Source: Jimgerdemannia flammicorona (taxonomy: Eukaryota > Mucoromycota > Endogonomycetes > Endogonales > Endogonaceae). From it: 11,911 nucleotides of DNA. The DNA lies in NCBI GenBank assembly GCA_003990745.1, contig RBNI01005946.1:1-11911 (forward strand). The letters run 5' to 3'. The position numbers and the translations under genes are program-made. This document shows positions 8,817-11,911 of this stretch, piece after piece (position 1 is the stretch's first letter; each line of letters begins with the position of its first letter). A model generated the notes under the pieces. That model was not told where the DNA came from, did not search any database, and saw only the letters and a list, made by a program, of their open reading frames with translations.

Positions 8817-9152
8817 AATCTAAATTACTCCATCTGAATTACTCTATCCAAACTACTCTATCTTAACTACTCAATCCAAATTACTCAAACCAAATTACTT
8901 AATTCAAATCACTCAATCTGAATTACTCAATCTGAACTACCTAATCCAAACTACTCAATCCAAACTATTCAATCTAAATTACTCAATCTGAATCCCTCAA
9001 TTCAAATTACTTAATCTAAATCACTCAATCTGAATTATTTAATCTGAATTATTCAATCTAAATCACTCAATCTAAATTCTTCAATTAGAATCATTCTATT
9101 TAAATCATCTAATCCAAATCCTTCAATCTGAATCCTCTAATCTGAATCATCC
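8817..9152. repeat. 14-bp minisatellite, 24 units
   Basis: From 8817 to 9152 the sequence divides into 24 consecutive 14-bp units with no length change, of the form AATCyrAATTACTC. The two variable bases at unit positions 5-6 are TG in eight units, CA in six and TA in five, with five other variants. More degraded, irregular units extend leftward to about 8736. No unit contains CpG. The unit length and lack of unique spacers rule out a CRISPR array. Confidence 0.9.
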
Positions 9153-9300
9153 ACATAACTCATATACTAGATATATCTACACATATATATACAAACTACA
9201 CTAATACAAATATATATATATGCAAATATACATACATATAAATACATATACACATATAAAAACATATACAATACAATCTGCAGATACACTGAGAGAATTC
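9153..9300. repeat. Low-complexity AT/CA-rich microsatellite-like stretch
   Basis: Short ATATAT, ACATAT and CATACATA runs alternate from about 9160 to 9270. It is simple-sequence DNA next to the minisatellite, with no sign of coding potential. Confidence 0.7.
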
Positions 9301-9309
9301 ACTTAATTT

Positions 9310-9765
9310 ACCAGATTATCAATATGATTGGTATAATTGTAGATATACTCTCTGAGCTTTATTCATATATTGAATAGTTGAGATTTCAGATGGAATCAGA
9401 ATATCTCATATATTATAAGCCATCATAGCATATATTATGAGCTTCATTTGTAAGTTTGACAATATGAATATAATCTTATATAATGCTTAGTGATCATTTA
9501 TGGGGTTGTAATCTTAAATTAGTACTTGTGGCTTTGTATACTCTGCCAAGCTGTATTTGTCAAGAAGATTTATTATATGAAATACCCAAATAGCATAGTC
9601 TTTCTCATCAAAGATTGGGATGGATTTCTTGGCTATGTTTATGCTAACAACTAGGACTGTAATTCTCATACCTATTGAGATTATATCTGTGGGAGGAATA
9701 CTTGTAATTGGTGTATCTATTTCTATGCTAACATTACTAGGCTGATCATCAGATATTTCTAGCAT
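9310..9765 (-). mobile_element. Copia-type retrotransposon gag fragment
   Basis: The minus-strand frame opening at 9765 has a Ser/Thr/Ile-rich leader and then IPIFDEKDYAIWVFHIINLL followed by DKYSLAEYTKP. That is the usual Copia gag start, in which a short hydrophobic run and an aromatic-x-x-W lead into a Leu-rich helix. The frame stops at 9514 but can be followed past stops to about 9310, with LYKIIFILSNLQMKLIIYAM and QRVYLQLYQS resembling the next gag helices. No protease, integrase or reverse transcriptase follows: downstream DNA turns into simple repeats. The region upstream of the start is occupied by the opposed LINE fragment, so both ends are lost. There is no CpG, and the element is dead. 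Confidence 0.6.
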
Positions 9766-9949
9766 AGTGTATTTTAAAGAGGTATATTTGCTATAGCTGC
9801 TTAGTACTAGCAGGGCTCATAATCTTTGTTGTGAAAGAGGAGATGTTATTGAAGTTGCATAGGTTATATATTTCTCTGCATTATCAATAAATGACATAAA
9901 TTTGATAGAATGGTATAAGGTCACATACTGGTATATTGAGTTACCATCC

Positions 9950-11735
9950 CAATAGTAAGAGGTGCCAGATGGTTCATTACTTAGAGAGGATGAGCTATAT
10001 TGGGAGTTCTGGAAGGAGTTCCAGGCTGATTTTGATACTTGGCTTATTGTAATGGTTAGCTTTGTACCAGAGGAGGACCAGTGAATTGATAATAGTGACT
10101 TAGGATTGATTTCTCTATTATACAAGGAGAAAGGTAACAGGAGGGTATGGTAGGACTAGAGACCAATTATGCTATTGAATGCTGATAGAAAATTAGTCTC
10201 AAAGGTCTTAGTAGAGAGGATGCAGCAGTAGATTAACAGGCTGGTGAGAGACTTTGTAAAGAGATAGCAGATTAAGAATAGTACTGCTTGGGTGCAGAAT
10301 GTCTTGAAAGATTGTAGGAGTCATCAGATTGATGGGAGGATGGTCTTCTTGAATCAGCAGAGGGCATAAAATATGGTCCAGTGTTGTTATCTGGAGGCTG
10401 TATTGTTTAAGGCTGAGTTTGGTATAGAAGAGGTTAGAAGACTTATGGGATTGGTGTGGGGCTGTAGAGCTACAGTTCTGATGAATGGCTGATATAGTCC
10501 AGAGTTTGCTTTGGATAGAGAAGTTCTACAGAGGGATTCCCTCTCCACCCTCCTCTATATTCTCTCTCTGGAGTCTGCATTTGCCTAGCTGAAGAGACAG
10601 CTGACTGGTCTGTAAATAGGAGAAGTGGTTTGAAAGTTAGGGGCCTTTGTAGATGATATAATGCTCTTAAAGGTTAGAGAGGTTGCCACATCTCCCTAGT
10701 AGGCCAGATATCAATTCTGAATATCTACTAGTTCTCCAAGCTATGGTATATTGCTTATCACTTGGACTTTCCAGCTTGGGTGGTGAAGAGACTGATGAAA
10801 CTGGCTAGGGATTGGATTTGGGCAGAGAGGCAGTCACAGATTAGTTGGGACACTCTTGCAACACTGGTAGTTTGGGGAGAGCTAGGCCTAGTGGATTTTT
10901 CTAAGAGGCTGCATTGCCTGCAAGTTGGTGGTTAAAAAGGACTATTGAATTGCAGGGAGGAGGTTGGATGCTGCTGATGCAGAAGGTGTGGGAGATGTGA
11001 TTCTCTCTATGAGAATCCTTGAGAGATTTACTATCTCTGGTGGGTCTGGATGGAAGCTGATGGCTATGGTATAAGGGCTTCTGGTGAGGGGTGGTGGATA
11101 GAGTACACCACATAGACCTGTGCTGGCAGAGCAATAAGTGGGAGATACTATAGGGTCCAGCTATATGGAGATGAGACAGCCTGCTTCTGGGAGGTATTCC
11201 ACTTACTGAGTTTGATATTGGTGATGGAGTGGAGTGTCAGTGGGGACTTAGTCAGGATCTTTGGCCAAGTAGTTGATAGGTGGTAAGGATTTGTAAGAAG
11301 TGGGACTGGGTAGGAGTCTGGTCATAGAGTGCTGAGATGTAGAGATAGCTCCCTCCCAAGTTTTGGGTGGTATGGTGGCAGATGTTACAGAGGAATGTCA
11401 TGTTGAATTTCCATTCTGGACATCTGGTGGAGGGTGGATAATTAGATTGTAAGGAGTATTACTATGTAGAGCAAGTTGAGAGATTTGTGTAGACACCTGA
11501 ACATTGACTGAGAGAGTATAAGGTTATGAGAGACTTTTGGATAGCAGTAGAGGACCAGCTAGTTATGAAGAGGAGGCTGGATGGAGAGAGAGATCACTGG
11601 GAGGATTTGAAATCTAGGTTAGTGGGTGGTATAGGCAATGAGTGGCTCACTATAGGGTGGGTTTTAGCTATATGGATAGGGCTGGCTGGATATTGGCTCT
11701 TTGTTTTTGAGGAGAGGCAACAGATGGGTATATAA
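9950..11735 (+). mobile_element. LINE (non-LTR) reverse transcriptase relic
   Basis: One plus-strand frame (codons starting at 9965) carries the reverse transcriptase in order: a PDG...YWEFWKEFQAD stretch; GLISLLYKEKG (about 10106); RPIMLLNADRKLVSKVLVER (from 10160), matching the RPIsLLN...K block; VFLNQQRA (10343), equal to the D-x-x-KAFD block with catalytic Asp replaced by Asn; MNG...SPEFALDREVLQRDSLST (about 10481-10549), equal to the RGvrQGdPLSP block; and AFVDDIMLL (10643-10669), the YADD box. At least ten stops lie between 10082 and 10633, yet no frameshift occurs there. A different frame then gives ISWDTLATLVVWGELGLVDF (from 10840), the GGLGL-type post-RT block. A Trp-rich open stretch at 11526-11735 may be the C-terminus. 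No endonuclease domain is seen: the 5' end is missing, as is common for LINEs. It is Tad1-like at best, and non-functional. Confidence 0.85.
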
Positions 11736-11911
11736 GAGAAGTTGTTAAGATGGGAGAGATTGATGGGAGATTTGCTGACAGCGTGGTGGATTGGTTGAGG
11801 TCTCCAGGGTAGATGATGTCACCATCTGGTGGAAGAGATCTGTGAACAGAGTAGTGGACAAGTAGCGATGGTGAATGACACAGTGGTCTTTCATCGAGAA
11901 GGAGTGGGGGG
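11736..11911. other. End of window: LINE tail or its flank
   Basis: CpG reappears at 11782, 11866 and 11894 after 4.5 kb without one. No poly(A) or short tandem tail typical of a LINE 3' end is seen, and no new gene is recognised, so this is either the least mutated part of the LINE or flanking DNA. Confidence 0.4.

Noticed and set aside
8817..9152. CRISPR array or telomere-like repeat
   Set aside because: The 14-bp units have no unique spacers, and the unit resembles no telomeric repeat. It is a diverged minisatellite.
9817..10125. 102-codon minus-strand frame
   Set aside because: It is antisense to the LINE, whose KEFQAD and GLISLLYK blocks read on the plus strand in the same frame as the reverse transcriptase core.
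6841..11781. Classical RIP (CpA to TpA) as the source of the decay
   Set aside because: CAG, CAA and CAT remain frequent throughout the arm while CpG is gone, so a CpG-directed process fits better. Formal RIP indices were not computed.

Overview
This looks like nuclear DNA of a filamentous fungus: a short gene-bearing island set between decayed transposable elements. The evidence is a spliced BTB/POZ gene, introns of about 80 nt with GT...AG ends and CTAAT-type branch sites, a broken STAND/NB-ARC-type NTPase, and LINE and Copia-type retroelement remains. The exact lineage cannot be read from the sequence; a Mucoromycota or Basidiomycota genome with CpG methylation would fit.

Layout. Positions 1-1286 contain no CpG dinucleotide at all and no recognisable intact gene; an imperfect tandem repeat lies at 998-1236. 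CpG appears abruptly at 1287 and is common to about 6640. This CpG-normal island holds: a region without a recognised gene (1287-1759); polyadenylation signals on both strands (1760-1778); an intact-looking minus-strand BTB/BACK gene (1913-2896, one 78-nt intron, possibly a further 5' exon at 3029-3084); a candidate 151-bp terminal-inverted-repeat element (3280-3430); a minus-strand gene relic of unknown family with two recognisable introns (4181-4870); and a plus-strand STAND NTPase (NLR-like) pseudogene broken by frameshifts (4939-about 6375).

From about 6640 onward the DNA is very AT-rich and again nearly free of CpG: none occurs from 7243 to 11781. This arm holds a 110-bp direct repeat pair, a 24-copy 14-bp minisatellite (8817-9152), a minus-strand Copia-type gag fragment (9310-9765), and a plus-strand LINE reverse transcriptase running toward the right edge (about 9950-11735). 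The LINE carries at least ten in-frame stops in one uninterrupted frame.

The genes do not form a pathway. The main story is how the DNA decays. The transposon arms lost CpG by point mutation (CG to TG, CA or TA) while CpA stayed abundant. The NLR and the unknown minus-strand gene decayed by indels and stops but kept CpG. The BTB gene is the only gene here that looks functional.
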